DNA of 64,000 bases from Magnimaribacter mokuoloeensis (GCA_041860225.1 CP151794.1:868001-932000); one strand, 5' to 3'; shown: positions 45,607-55,485, counted from the first letter of the stretch. The notes: generated from the sequence alone by a model not told the origin. Translations and numbers: made by a program.

Positions 45607-46053
45607 ACGTCTAGCACGAAAAAAACTTTTTAATAATTCAGCAGATTGTTTCTCTAGAGGTCCTTGAGAATAATTCACTTTGTGATTAATGAATTCTGCA
45701 TCTAGTAAGTTTGCATTACTCATCACAGCTCCAGATTTTGGATCGAATGCGGCAAATATCAAATTTTCTATTCGTGAATGGATTAGCAACCCGCAGCACA
45801 TGGAGCATGGCTCAAGAGTTACATATAGGGAGGTCTTTTCTAATCGATAATTTTCTAAAACTCTAGCAGCTTCTCGTATGGTATTCACTTCAGCATGACA
45901 ACTAGGATCGTTTGAAGAAATCGGAGTATTATGACCTTTAGCAATAATTTTATTCTTATAAGTTAGTACAGCGCCAACTGGAACCTCACCTTCAGCTAAA
46001 CCTTTTTTTGCCTCTTCCAAAGCCTCTTGCATAAAGAAAAGCTCTCTATTCAT
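45601..46053 (-). CDS. tadA: tRNA-specific adenosine deaminase
   Basis: TadA converts adenosine 34 of tRNA-Arg(ACG) to inosine. Zinc ligands and the catalytic Glu are present: H53-A-E55 and PCSMCCG (C83, C86). Length 150 aa. It overlaps the DUF2237 gene by 4 bases. Confidence 0.96.
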   Translation of the reverse strand: MNRELFFMQEALEEAKKGLAEGEVPVGAVLTYKNKIIAKGHNTPISSNDPSCHAEVNTIREAARVLENYRLEKTSLYVTLEPCSMCCGLLIHSRIENLIFAAFDPKSGAVMSNANLLDAEFINHKVNYSQGPLEKQSAELLKSFFRARRL

Positions 46054-46427
46054 ACTATATCAATTGCAAATTCTTTAATTATCTCCATTGGAATTATGTC
46101 TAATGCTTTAAGATTAGTTGCTTTTGCAATGATTGCTGGAGCTGAATCGGATTTATAAGCCTCGAGCCACCTATTTGCACAGAGGCACCACCTATCTCCC
46201 TCTTTTAGTCCTGGGAAATTATATTGAGGAACGGGAGTGGAGAGATCATTACCCTTTGCAATGCTAAACTTAAGAAAATCTTCAGTCATTAGGGCACAAA
46301 CAGTATGACTTCCCAAGTCTTGATCCGAAGTATCACAACAACCTGTTCTAAAAAATCCAGTTAAAGGTTCACAGCTACACTCTTCGATTATTTCACTAAA
46401 GAGATTTAATTGAGGTTTATCATCCAC
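46050..46427 (-). CDS. DUF2237 family protein
   Basis: A 125-residue protein with the DUF2237 signature: CEPLTGFFRTGCC, GSHTVCALMT, and GDRWCLCANRWLEA. The conserved Cys residues suggest metal or redox use; no function is known. The start is probably GTG at 46427, overlapping the GNAT stop by 8 bases. Confidence 0.86.
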   Translation of the reverse strand: MDDKPQLNLFSEIIEECSCEPLTGFFRTGCCDTSDQDLGSHTVCALMTEDFLKFSIAKGNDLSTPVPQYNFPGLKEGDRWCLCANRWLEAYKSDSAPAIIAKATNLKALDIIPMEIIKEFAIDIV

Positions 46428-46953
46428 GAATAGTTTTCTCCATTTTGTACATAGGCACTTTATTACCTAACTTACTTTCGTATTCTATTTCTTCTACTAC
46501 TTTGTAACCGCGCTTTTCATACAAAAGAATACCAGATACGGTTGCCATTAGTTCAGCCTTATTGAATCCAAGTTGAATAATGTAGTTTTCTGCTAAATTC
46601 AATATGTAAGAACCAACACCTTTTCGTATCCAAGACGGGTCAGTATACATAGCCCTCACTTTAGCAGCGTCTTTCCCAGGAACTAATAAGTCATCAGATC
46701 TATTGGGAGTATGATTTCCTCCAAATAAAGTCTTTCTATAGCTGTAACCCCCCGAACCAATAAGTACTTCATCTTTTTTGACTAAAAAATAAGTTCCATC
46801 CTCTATTAGCTGAGTATCGAGACCCATTGATTCTTTTGCTGCTTCTAATTGATGATCATTTAACAGTTCTCCCAATAATGAAGAAATAGAAGATGCCATT
46901 AAAACTTCTATTTGAGGTATATCATTTAAATTAGCGATAAAGTGAGAGTACAT
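46420..46953 (-). CDS. GNAT family N-acetyltransferase
   Basis: A 177-residue acetyltransferase. The acetyl-CoA motif A is RKGVGSYIL (around 122-132), preceded by VRAMYTDPSW and followed by the LYEKRGYKVV end. Substrate unknown. The start region contains three direct copies of ATGTAC in different frames; the ATG at 46953 gives the natural start. Confidence 0.85.
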   Translation of the reverse strand: MYSHFIANLNDIPQIEVLMASSISSLLGELLNDHQLEAAKESMGLDTQLIEDGTYFLVKKDEVLIGSGGYSYRKTLFGGNHTPNRSDDLLVPGKDAAKVRAMYTDPSWIRKGVGSYILNLAENYIIQLGFNKAELMATVSGILLYEKRGYKVVEEIEYESKLGNKVPMYKMEKTIRG

Positions 46954-46978
46954 AAGAAAGGTACATAAAAAGGTACAT
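46951..46978. repeat. Triple ATGTAC direct repeat at a start site
   Basis: On the minus strand ATGTAC occurs three times, 12 and 13 bases apart, the last copy being the GNAT start codon. The function is unknown; it could be a regulatory repeat or chance in AT-rich sequence. Confidence 0.35.
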
Positions 46979-47182
46979 ATTTTTAGTAAATTTTTTAAAT
47001 TTAATTAATTTGGTTACCTTATTTAAGTTTGCATATAAAGACAAGCCCCTTTAAAATGGGTGGCATCGTGCTTTGGTCCTATTGCAGCGATGTAAAAAAA
47101 CGGCTAAAACGGAATGTGTTTTATTCTTTTTCTCATTACTCATGGACGAAGTAAATTTTAATAAAACTTTGGGGTAAACATT
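46979..47182 (+). promoter_or_regulatory. Leader of the TonB-dependent receptor gene
   Basis: This gap of about 200 bases carries the receptor promoter and an untranslated leader. Two possible hairpins stand out: GCCCC with GGGTGGC (47045-47063) and CATCGTGC with GCAGCGATG (47064-47092), the latter followed by a run of A. The ribosome site GGGG precedes the ATG by about 8 bases. No known riboswitch was recognised. Confidence 0.35.
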
Positions 47183-49723
47183 ATGTTTAAAACAAGAATT
47201 AGTGGAATAGCAGTTGCTGTTTCTCTGCTTGTGCTACCTGCGGTTCCATCTTTAGTTTCTGCTGCGGACGAAATTGAAGAAGTTGTTGCCGTTGGTACAA
47301 GAAGAGAGGCAAGATCAGTTGGTGATTCTCCTGCTCCTGTAGATATTATTAGTGGATCTGACTTCACTAATCAAGGTGCTGCGGATCTACCAGATATGAT
47401 TAGAACTTTAGTTCCTTCATTTAATGTAAACACACAACCAATAAGTGATGCAGCAACTCTAATAAGACCTGCTAACTTAAGAGGTCTACCACCCGACAAT
47501 ATGTTGGTTTTGGTTAATGGTAAGAGAAGACATAGAGGTGCAGTAATATCCTTCTTAGGAAGTGGTATATCTGATGGAGCTCAAGGTCCAGATATTTCTG
47601 CTATCCCTTCTATCGCACTCAAACAAGTTGAGGTCTTAAGAGACGGAGCTGCAGCACAGTATGGTTCAGATGCTATCGCAGGTATTATGAACTTCGTTTA
47701 CAAAGATAACTCAGAAGGTACTCAAATTGAGATTAGAAGCGGTGAGTATTCTGATGGCGACGGCGACATGTACAGAATTGCTGCAAATGTTGGAATGCCT
47801 TTTACTGCTAATGGTTTTGCTAATGTTTCAATAGAGCTTCAAGATACTGATCCAACTAGCAGAAGTGTTCAAAGAGGCGATGCACAAGCTCTCTATGACG
47901 GCGGAAATGCTGCTATATGGAATTATCCTAATCCTGCACAGATATGGGGTTCTCCAGAAGTAAGTGATGATATAAAACTTGTTGCTAACATAGGTCTAGA
48001 ACTCGACTCTAGCAAAGAATTTTATCTTTTCGGTAACTATGCTGAAAGGAAAGTTCTAGGAGGTTTCTTCTTCAGAAATCCTACAAATAGAGGTGGTATA
48101 TTCTCAACTGATGGTGGCGCAACTCGTATGGTTCTTGACGTAGCTCAAGCAACTACAGGTGCTGCTAGAACATGTCCTGTTGTTCCTGTACCAGCTTCAG
48201 GAGCTGGCTCAGCTTCAGATACTGCTTTAGCTGCAATTATGGCTAACCCTAACTGTTTCGTATTCAACGAAATGTTCCCTGGTGGATTTACACCTAGCTT
48301 TGGTGGAGACGTAATGGACTGGAGCATCGCTTCAGGTATTAAAGGAACTACTGAGTCTGGAACAATGTACGATATTAGCGTTAGCATTGGTGAAAACTCT
48401 GCTGATTACCTAATTAAAAATACTCTTAACGGATCTTTAGGGCCTGATTCACCAACTCAATTTAACCCAGGTAGTTACATACAGCTTGAAAAAAACTTCA
48501 ATGTTGATTTCGTAACTCCGGTAAGCGTTGACGGATGGGCTTCTGATCTTAACGTTGCATATGGTCTAGAATTTAGAGAAGAACAATTTACTGTTGTTTC
48601 TGGAAATAAAGAAAGTTGGGAAATCGGACCTTACTTCAACCAAGGAGCTGGAATAGGTTCAAATGGTTTTGGTGGTTTCAATCCTGACATGGCAGGTGTT
48701 TGGGACAGAAGTAATGTTGCTCTATATTTAGATTTAGAAGGAGATATTACTGAAAACTTCCTAGTAGGATTGGCAGCTAGATATGAAGACTTTGATACCT
48801 TTGGATCTACAAGCAACTACAAATTCTCAGGTCTATATAGAGCTAGTGATAGCTTAAGCCTAAGGTTTACTACCAGTACTGGATTTAGAGCCCCTACTCC
48901 AGGTCAAGGAAATATTTCTAATATTTCTACTGTTTCTGGAAGTGATGGTGTCTTATTCCAAAAAGGAACATTGGCTCCGACTAACCCTGTATCTATGGCG
49001 TATGGTGGAAAAGAGCTTCAACCAGAAGAATCTACAAACTATTCTTACGGTTTAGTTTGGGATGCAACAGATTCTCTTTCTATAACACTTGATGCTTATT
49101 CTATTGAGTTAGAAGATAGAATTACTCAAGGTGATGATGTTCAGTTAACAGCTGCTGACATTGCCAACCTTACAGCTCAAGGTATTCCTGGTGCTGGCGA
49201 TCTTACTAACTTTAGATTCTATGTTAATGACTTCGACACAACTACTGAAGGAGTTGATTTAGTTGCAACATACTCTGCTGAGATGTTCAATGGAAATACA
49301 GACTTCACATTTGTCTGGAGTACAGTTGAGACTGAAGTTGATAAAACCAGTGGACTAGTCGGTGGAGCCAGAATTGGTCAGTTAGAAAGTCTTCTTCCTG
49401 AATCAAGATGGAATCTTACAGCAGTTCACAATACTGGTGATTATAGAATCTTAGCTAGATACAACTGGGTTGATGAGTGGATTTGGTGGGATATATATTC
49501 TGATCCAGTTTTCTCTGAAACAGTTGACGATATGTTTACTCTTGACTTAGAAGTAAGCAGAGATCTTGGTGCTTATACTCTTACTTTAGGTGCACAGAAT
49601 GCTACTGATGAGTATCCTGATAATCCTGCTTCAACTTTATGTTGTGGTATGAAGTACCCTGAAGGTTCTCCTTTAGGATTTAATGGTGCTTTCTACTACT
49701 TTAAAGTAGGCTTAGATTTCTAA
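47183..49723 (+). CDS. TonB-dependent outer-membrane receptor
   Basis: An 846-residue receptor: signal peptide (cut near VSAADE), a TonB-box-like segment IEEVVAVGTR, the plug domain (about 45-170; VLVNGKRRHRGAV and AAAQYGSDAIAGIMNFV), and a 22-strand barrel ending in VGLDF with terminal Phe. The plug motifs are those of the broad family that brings in siderophores or organic compounds; no ligand can be named. A strong terminator follows. It is followed by catabolic-looking genes on the other strand. Confidence 0.95.
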   Translation: MFKTRISGIAVAVSLLVLPAVPSLVSAADEIEEVVAVGTRREARSVGDSPAPVDIISGSDFTNQGAADLPDMIRTLVPSFNVNTQPISDAATLIRPANLRGLPPDNMLVLVNGKRRHRGAVISFLGSGISDGAQGPDISAIPSIALKQVEVLRDGAAAQYGSDAIAGIMNFVYKDNSEGTQIEIRSGEYSDGDGDMYRIAANVGMPFTANGFANVSIELQDTDPTSRSVQRGDAQALYDGGNAAIWNYPNPAQIWGSPEVSDDIKLVANIGLELDSSKEFYLFGNYAERKVLGGFFFRNPTNRGGIFSTDGGATRMVLDVAQATTGAARTCPVVPVPASGAGSASDTALAAIMANPNCFVFNEMFPGGFTPSFGGDVMDWSIASGIKGTTESGTMYDISVSIGENSADYLIKNTLNGSLGPDSPTQFNPGSYIQLEKNFNVDFVTPVSVDGWASDLNVAYGLEFREEQFTVVSGNKESWEIGPYFNQGAGIGSNGFGGFNPDMAGVWDRSNVALYLDLEGDITENFLVGLAARYEDFDTFGSTSNYKFSGLYRASDSLSLRFTTSTGFRAPTPGQGNISNISTVSGSDGVLFQKGTLAPTNPVSMAYGGKELQPEESTNYSYGLVWDATDSLSITLDAYSIELEDRITQGDDVQLTAADIANLTAQGIPGAGDLTNFRFYVNDFDTTTEGVDLVATYSAEMFNGNTDFTFVWSTVETEVDKTSGLVGGARIGQLESLLPESRWNLTAVHNTGDYRILARYNWVDEWIWWDIYSDPVFSETVDDMFTLDLEVSRDLGAYTLTLGAQNATDEYPDNPASTLCCGMKYPEGSPLGFNGAFYYFKVGLDF

Positions 49724-49732
49724 GTTAGATCT

Positions 49733-49764
49733 AAAAAAAAGGGCACTTAGGTGCCCTTTTTTTT
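49733..49764. terminator. Bidirectional intrinsic terminator
   Basis: A hairpin with arms AAAAAAAAGGGCAC and GTGCCCTTTTTTTT around the loop TTAG, giving T runs on both strands. It ends the receptor transcript and overlaps the last codon of the convergent amidohydrolase gene. Confidence 0.93.
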
Positions 49765-51445
49765 ATTTTGAATAAACCACCCTACCATCAACAATCGTCA
49801 TCAAAACTTCAGAAGTCATAATATCTTCTTCAGGTATAACCATTAAATCTTTTGAAAAAATTGTTAAATCAGCTAACTTACCAACCTCAATTGTTCCTTT
49901 GATATCTTCTTCAAATACGGAATAAGCAGCCCACTTAGTAAACATATAAAGAGCCTCTTCCCTGCTCACAGACTCTTTTAAGTTCCAATAATCTTGATAA
50001 TAACCATCTAAATCCTTTCTTCCTATTGCTGCCTTAAATTCTATCCTTGGGTCTCCAATTTCTACAGGAGCATCCGAACCTCCTGCAATAACTACACCTA
50101 AGTCGATCAGACTTCTCCATGTATAAGCATTATTTAGTCTTTCTAGACCTAATCTTTTATGAGCAAAATGGAGATCGCCTATCGCGTGTGAAGGTTGCAT
50201 AGAAGCTATCACTTTCATATCTGCAAATCTTTGTTGATCTAAAGGTAATATATTTTGGGAGTGCTCTATTCGCCAACGAGGTTCTATAATCATTCTATTT
50301 GCATCAGATACTGATTTAAAAGCTTCTTGATACCAATCTAAGGTAACGCTGTTTGCTAAATCTCCTATTGCATGAGTTTGTATTTGAATTCCATTTACAA
50401 GAGCCTTGATTAATTTTGGCATGGTTTCTTCTTTCTGAAAGATCAGAAACCCTTTAGTTTCATAATCATCATATTTTGTGAAGAAGGCAGCCCCCCTAGA
50501 ACCGATAGCTCCATCAGCATAGAGCTTGACCCCTCTGGCAGTTAGCATGTGCTCTGGATCAAGGTATGGCCCACTATCTATGAATTTTATTGCGTCTTCA
50601 CCATCACTTATGTACATATGGATTCTGACAGGTAAGTTTTCTTCTGACTTAATTTCTCTCAATAGTTCAAGGTCAGACAATGGTGAGCCTGCATCCTGTA
50701 GTTGGGTCCAACCCATCTTAGCTGTTCTATATAAACCCTCTCTTAAGGCCTTCTTTTCATCTGCTTGAGTCCTTTTTGGAATAATTGATTCAACCAATAA
50801 TGAGGCCTTATCAATTAACACACCATTAGGCTCTCCATCAAAATCCTTATCTATTTTTCCACCTATAGGGTTTGGTGTATTTCTATCAATGCCAGCTAAC
50901 TTCAGTGCAAGACTATTAACAATAATTGCATGACCATCAGCACGCTCTAGAGCTATTGGCTTATCAGATGAAATAGCATTCATTTCTTCTAAAGTTGGAA
51001 ACCTTCCTTCAGGCCATTTCTTTTCAATCCAACCCCTCCCTATTACCCAATCTCCTGGCTGGATTGTATTCGAGTGAATAGTTACTTGAGTAAGCATACT
51101 CTTTAGGCTTTCAGCACCTTGTAGATTGAGATTCATCTCTCGGTAACCAATTCCCTTCAAATGAGCATGAGCATCTATGAATCCGGGATATACAAATGAA
51201 CCATCTAAATCTAATACTTTGGTTTCACCACAGTTAAAATTTTGTGCCTCAGAATTAGAACCAATGAATGAAAATTTACCATTTTTAATCGCTAAAGCCT
51301 CTGCATCTGGTTCTTTAGGATTGGCTGTGTATATTTTGGTATTGATTAAGACTAAGTCTGATTCAATACAGATTTCTTCTGAGGAACATCCAACAACTAA
51401 GAAAATAAAGATTGCAAAAATGAAGGGTATTTTGTGCATATTCAT
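49763..51445 (-). CDS. Amidohydrolase 3 (YtcJ-like) lipoprotein
   Basis: An exported metal-dependent hydrolase. From ATG 51445 (560 aa) it begins MNMHKIPFIFAIFIFLVVGC, a lipoprotein signal with lipobox VVGC; a ribosome site (AGGA) about 8 bases upstream supports this start against a longer reading from 51517. Metal and active-site motifs are YPGFIDAHAHLKG, HAIGDLAN, IEHSQ and GGSDAPVE. The family hydrolyses amides, imides and cyclic compounds. It starts 4 bases after the CoA-transferase gene and is probably cotranscribed. Confidence 0.92.
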   Translation of the reverse strand: MNMHKIPFIFAIFIFLVVGCSSEEICIESDLVLINTKIYTANPKEPDAEALAIKNGKFSFIGSNSEAQNFNCGETKVLDLDGSFVYPGFIDAHAHLKGIGYREMNLNLQGAESLKSMLTQVTIHSNTIQPGDWVIGRGWIEKKWPEGRFPTLEEMNAISSDKPIALERADGHAIIVNSLALKLAGIDRNTPNPIGGKIDKDFDGEPNGVLIDKASLLVESIIPKRTQADEKKALREGLYRTAKMGWTQLQDAGSPLSDLELLREIKSEENLPVRIHMYISDGEDAIKFIDSGPYLDPEHMLTARGVKLYADGAIGSRGAAFFTKYDDYETKGFLIFQKEETMPKLIKALVNGIQIQTHAIGDLANSVTLDWYQEAFKSVSDANRMIIEPRWRIEHSQNILPLDQQRFADMKVIASMQPSHAIGDLHFAHKRLGLERLNNAYTWRSLIDLGVVIAGGSDAPVEIGDPRIEFKAAIGRKDLDGYYQDYWNLKESVSREEALYMFTKWAAYSVFEEDIKGTIEVGKLADLTIFSKDLMVIPEEDIMTSEVLMTIVDGRVVYSK

Positions 51446-51449
51446 ATTT

Positions 51450-52682
51450 TTATCCTGTTTTTTCAGGCCAATAAATTGAGTTCTCCCTTTTAAGCTCTTC
51501 GAGATCAGATCTTTCATAACCCATCTCAGTCAATACTTGCTCAGTATGCTCTCCTATTTTGGGAGCTCGTGAAAAGTTAATTTTGCTTTCTCCTACAATG
51601 TTAAAAGGACTATTCACAGTATATAAATCTTCAAAAGATTCATGTTCAAGAGGAACGAGTGTTTCGGTTTCTAAAAATTGAGAGTCTTCTCTGTGATCTG
51701 TTGTCCTTCCTAAGACACCATAGGTAACTGCAGAATTACGAAGTAACTCATCTACTTCCTTGAGGTTTCTATTTTTAAATTCATCGGATAATTCTGCTCT
51801 TAATATATCAGCATTATCAAAAGGATTTTCGAAATCAAATAACTCTCTTTCGATCCAATCTTTACGGTCTAAAATATCCGCTAATTTTGGCCATTCAATT
51901 CTAGAATTTATCATCCCAAGAGCGAATTCCCTTTCATCTTTTGTAGTATAAAAATCATAAAAAGGATGTCTTGGTAGTGGCTCCGGTCTATCTGGAAACT
52001 CAACGTCCATCAAGGCAGCTTGAATGAAAACTCCATTAGCCCATGCTCCGTTTGACATCAAAGAGGTAGAAACCTCAGAACCCACTCCTGTCCGTTCTCT
52101 TTTATAAAGTGCTGTCATTATAGCTCCATAAAGCGCCATTCCAGTTGGATGATCCCCCATACCAGGTGTTGACCAGGCCACTGGAGAATTATTAGAAGGT
52201 CTTACAAAGTCCATCAAGCCACTTCTAGCCCACCAGGCCATTGAGTCGTAAGCAGTTCTATCAGCATCTGGTCCTACTTCTCCATAACCTGTTAATGAAG
52301 CATATACGATTCTTTCATTGTGAGGCATGATATCTTCAGCGGTTATCTTTAATTTCTTTCTTATAGGAAAAGGCATATTGGTTATAAATACATCTGCTTC
52401 TCTAACTAAATCTAGAAGAATATTTTGTGCCTTTACATCCTTCAGGTTTAAAGAAATGCTTTTTTTATTTCTCGAGGTGAGTTCCCAACAATAATTTTCA
52501 GGCCCAATAGGCATTCTGCCATTTCTAATTAGGTTTCTGAGACTATCTCCACTTTGAGGTTCTATCTTTATCACCTCAGCACCATAATCAGACATAATTG
52601 TGGCTGCTGAGGGCCCAGCGATAAAGCTTGCCGCATCTATAACTTTAATTCCTTCTAACAGATGATCAGATTTTGTATTCAA
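51450..52682 (-). CDS. Family III (CaiB/BaiF) CoA-transferase
   Basis: A 410-residue CoA-transferase that moves CoA between carboxylic acids. It begins LLEGIKVIDAASFIAGPSAA, has DLKDVKAQNILLDL, and the catalytic Asp is in RTAYDSMAWWARSG. The start is TTG, with a strong ribosome site (GGGGAG) 7 bases ahead. The amidohydrolase gene follows by 4 bases. The acid substrate is unknown. Confidence 0.93.
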   Translation of the reverse strand: MNTKSDHLLEGIKVIDAASFIAGPSAATIMSDYGAEVIKIEPQSGDSLRNLIRNGRMPIGPENYCWELTSRNKKSISLNLKDVKAQNILLDLVREADVFITNMPFPIRKKLKITAEDIMPHNERIVYASLTGYGEVGPDADRTAYDSMAWWARSGLMDFVRPSNNSPVAWSTPGMGDHPTGMALYGAIMTALYKRERTGVGSEVSTSLMSNGAWANGVFIQAALMDVEFPDRPEPLPRHPFYDFYTTKDEREFALGMINSRIEWPKLADILDRKDWIERELFDFENPFDNADILRAELSDEFKNRNLKEVDELLRNSAVTYGVLGRTTDHREDSQFLETETLVPLEHESFEDLYTVNSPFNIVGESKINFSRAPKIGEHTEQVLTEMGYERSDLEELKRENSIYWPEKTG

Positions 52683-52790
52683 AACTATCTCCCCTTTATT
52701 TATAAAAATATCATAACTAATTTCTTAAATGATTTTAATTAATCTAAGAAAAATGTATCTTATAGACTTAAAAACAGGGGAAAGAAAAGG

Positions 52791-54038
52791 ATGCTCCAAA
52801 GATATAAGGTTATTTTACTAACAGTAGCCGCGGTCTTTATTTGCTACATTGATAGAGTTGTAATTTCTTTAGCGATTATACCGATGAGTGAAGGCATGGG
52901 TTGGTCTGAAACGCAAAGAGGTTTCATTTTATCTAGCTTCTATATTGGCTATATTTTGACTCAAATAATAGGTGGACTTCTTTCAGATAGAATGGGTGCA
53001 AAAATTGTACTTGGTGTTGGTCTCATCGTCTGGTCAATCTTTACCTTCATCACTCCGTGGGCTTTCTATGGCGGATTTGCTGCTCTTATCATTGCCAGGA
53101 TAGGCATGGGACTGGGTGAAGGTATTACTTTTCCTGCCTGGCATAGTCTTTACGCTAGATGGATTCCTTTCAGCGAAAGAGCACGTTCAGTAGCTATTAC
53201 AAATAGTGCTATACCAATTGGTACTATATTTGGACTTGTTGTAACACCAATAATTATTTTAAGACTTGGGTGGGAATGGGCATTCTATCTATATGGAGGG
53301 TTAGGTTTTATATGGTATTTATATTGGCAAAAGATTGTTTTCTCGACACCAAAAGAAGATCCAAACATTTCGAAGGAAGAATTAGAATATATAACTAATA
53401 ATGCTCCTGCTTCCAATAAAGCTGAAACGTTGGCCTTTTCTAAATGGCGAGGCAATTTACCTCTATGGGCAATAGCTGTAGCACATTTTTGTAGTAACTA
53501 CAGCCTTTTTGTTTTTTTATCATGGCTTCCAATTTTTATAAAAGATGGTTTAGGGGTGCCAATGGCCGCAGTAGGTCTATTGGCAATGCTTCCTCACATA
53601 GCATCATTTTTATTCATAAATATTGGAGGTTATTTTGCTGACTACCTAACAAACAAAGAAGTAAAACTAATTACCGTGAGGAAACTTTGCAATTCCATAG
53701 CTTTCGGTGGAAGCGGTATTTGTCTTTGTATTGTTCCAGAACTCAACAGCGTGGCTGGAGTTATAGCTATTATGTGCTTAGGAAATGTATTCGGTGGTTT
53801 CAGCGCAGGTGGGTTTATTGTCAATCATGCAGATATTGGACCTGAACACACCGGAAGGCTAATGGGAATAACTAACATGGTAGCTGCGATTCCAGGATTC
53901 ATTGGAGCTATTGTTACTGGAATGATTTTGGATGCGACAAACTCTTGGGATATGGTATTTTATGTTGTTGCAGGTATTACTTTCTTTGGAGGTATCTTTT
54001 ACTTCCTTTTTGCTAGTACAGAAAAGCAATTTGACTAG
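52791..54038 (+). CDS. MFS transporter (anion:cation symporter-like)
   Basis: A 415-residue major-facilitator carrier with twelve predicted helices. The loop 2-3 motif GLLSDRMGAKIVL and the opening MGWSETQRGFILSSFYIGY match the ACS family (hexuronate/phthalate/4-hydroxyphenylacetate carriers). It likely takes up an organic acid. A ribosome site (AGGGGAAAG) precedes the ATG. It is 9 bases before the PaaG-like gene. Confidence 0.92.
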   Translation: MLQRYKVILLTVAAVFICYIDRVVISLAIIPMSEGMGWSETQRGFILSSFYIGYILTQIIGGLLSDRMGAKIVLGVGLIVWSIFTFITPWAFYGGFAALIIARIGMGLGEGITFPAWHSLYARWIPFSERARSVAITNSAIPIGTIFGLVVTPIIILRLGWEWAFYLYGGLGFIWYLYWQKIVFSTPKEDPNISKEELEYITNNAPASNKAETLAFSKWRGNLPLWAIAVAHFCSNYSLFVFLSWLPIFIKDGLGVPMAAVGLLAMLPHIASFLFINIGGYFADYLTNKEVKLITVRKLCNSIAFGGSGICLCIVPELNSVAGVIAIMCLGNVFGGFSAGGFIVNHADIGPEHTGRLMGITNMVAAIPGFIGAIVTGMILDATNSWDMVFYVVAGITFFGGIFYFLFASTEKQFD

Positions 54039-54047
54039 GAGATTAAA

Positions 54048-54857
54048 ATGAATGGAGCAATTGAAAAAAGTTTAAATGATAAAGGTGTTTTAACACTTAA
54101 ATTAAATAGACCGGAAGTTTTAAATGCGATGAATGCTGATTTAATTCTTGGTCTTCTTGATTGCATGAATGATGCCAAGTCAGATAAAAAAGTGAGAGCA
54201 ATAATCATAACTGGAAGCGGCCGAGGTTTTTGCTCTGGGGCGGACTTAGTCGATGGAGGTTGGCCAAAAACAAAGGGGCTTTCTTCTGGTGAGGCTACCT
54301 TTACTAATATGGAAAATGCTTTCAATCCCTTAGTCAAAGCAATAACTCAATCAAATAAACCCGTTATTACTGCGATTAATGGAATAGCTGCAGGCGGAGG
54401 AGTTGGATTAGCTCTTTGTGGAGATATAGTAATTGCCTCAACATCGGCAAAATTCAAACTAGTCTTTGGACCCAACTTAGGTATTATCTCTGACGTAGGT
54501 GCGTCTTGGTTTGTTCCAAACTTAATAGGTAGGGCAAGAGCAAATGGGATGGGTTTACTAGGTGATGACCTGTCAGCAGAATTAGCCAAGGAATGGGGTC
54601 TTATTTGGGATTGTGTGCCTGATGATCAACTCATTAGTAGAGCTAATGAGATTGCTGAAAGAATAGCCGATGGGCCAATTGAAGGGCTTAAAGCTATTGT
54701 AAAAGCGCATGATAAAGCTTTGTCTGGCACCTTAAGTGAACAATTAGATTATGAAAAAGAAACTCAAAGAGTAAGAACAGATTCTAAGGAATTTAAAGAG
54801 GGTGTTTCAGCTTTTGTAGAGAAAAGGAAACCTAATTTTAGAGACCTAGATCAATAA
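54048..54857 (+). CDS. PaaG-like enoyl-CoA hydratase/isomerase
   Basis: A 269-residue crotonase-fold protein. Blocks GRGFCSGADL and AAGGGVGLALCGD form the oxyanion hole. Past this, NLGIISDVGASWFVPNLIGRARA carries Asp at the position used by PaaG for its isomerase reaction, and the end (EFKEGVSAFVEKRKPNF) matches PaaG closely (YREGVSAFLAKRSPQF). It may be a 1,2-epoxyphenylacetyl-CoA isomerase or a related enzyme; no other paa gene is present, so the substrate is open. A GGAG ribosome site supports the start. Confidence 0.92.
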   Translation: MNGAIEKSLNDKGVLTLKLNRPEVLNAMNADLILGLLDCMNDAKSDKKVRAIIITGSGRGFCSGADLVDGGWPKTKGLSSGEATFTNMENAFNPLVKAITQSNKPVITAINGIAAGGGVGLALCGDIVIASTSAKFKLVFGPNLGIISDVGASWFVPNLIGRARANGMGLLGDDLSAELAKEWGLIWDCVPDDQLISRANEIAERIADGPIEGLKAIVKAHDKALSGTLSEQLDYEKETQRVRTDSKEFKEGVSAFVEKRKPNFRDLDQ

Positions 54858-55411
54858 AGCTCTAAACCAGCAACATCAATATCTGCATAAAAATCTTTTC
54901 CATAGGCTACTATTCCTATGCTTTTAATGCTTTCTATATCAAATTCCTTTGGAAGAAAACTACTAAATCTTCCATCACTTTTTTTGAACGAAGAAAAAGG
55001 TAGTTCGATCCATTGCCATTTCTCAGTAGTATTGAAAGACGAACCATAATATAGCCATGGCAATCTAGTTTTAGTGGTTCTTATAAAAAGATAATATTCC
55101 TCTCCATTACCTCTAGTCTTAATTTTGAGGCCTTTATAATCTTTGTCTTCAATTTCTACTTCGGCTCTAAATTGAATAAATCCTCCATTATTCTCAGTAC
55201 TGACGTTACCTTCCATATGATAGAAAGACAGACCATCTTCTTCTTTTTCCAAAAAATTTACTTCAGAAACTCCTCCCATCACCTGATCAGAAAATGGTAT
55301 CCATTTGACTCTATGGTTTTCTAAATTATCAATTGCTTGTGCCATAGCGTTTGAAGAAATATTTAATATTATGATACCCAAAAGGGTCTTAAAAAGTGTC
55401 GTAAAACTCAT
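54851..55411 (-). CDS. Exported CIA30-domain protein
   Basis: A 186-residue protein with a signal peptide (cut near NAMAQA) and a CIA30 beta-sandwich: VKWIPFSDQVMGGVSE, GFIQFRAEV, YYLFIRTT and a late SIGIVAYGKD. CIA30 is known as the complex I assembly factor NDUFAF1 in mitochondria; bacterial exported relatives are uncharacterised carbohydrate-binding-like proteins. Its end overlaps the PaaG-like gene by 7 bases, and its start is divergent from the quinoprotein gene. Confidence 0.87.
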   Translation of the reverse strand: MSFTTLFKTLLGIIILNISSNAMAQAIDNLENHRVKWIPFSDQVMGGVSEVNFLEKEEDGLSFYHMEGNVSTENNGGFIQFRAEVEIEDKDYKGLKIKTRGNGEEYYLFIRTTKTRLPWLYYGSSFNTTEKWQWIELPFSSFKKSDGRFSSFLPKEFDIESIKSIGIVAYGKDFYADIDVAGLELY

Positions 55412-55485
55412 ACCAATATTATGAGTAAGTTATATTCCAAAAGTCAAAAAAAAGAGTTAGAGTAAAAGTAAATATGGAGATGAAT

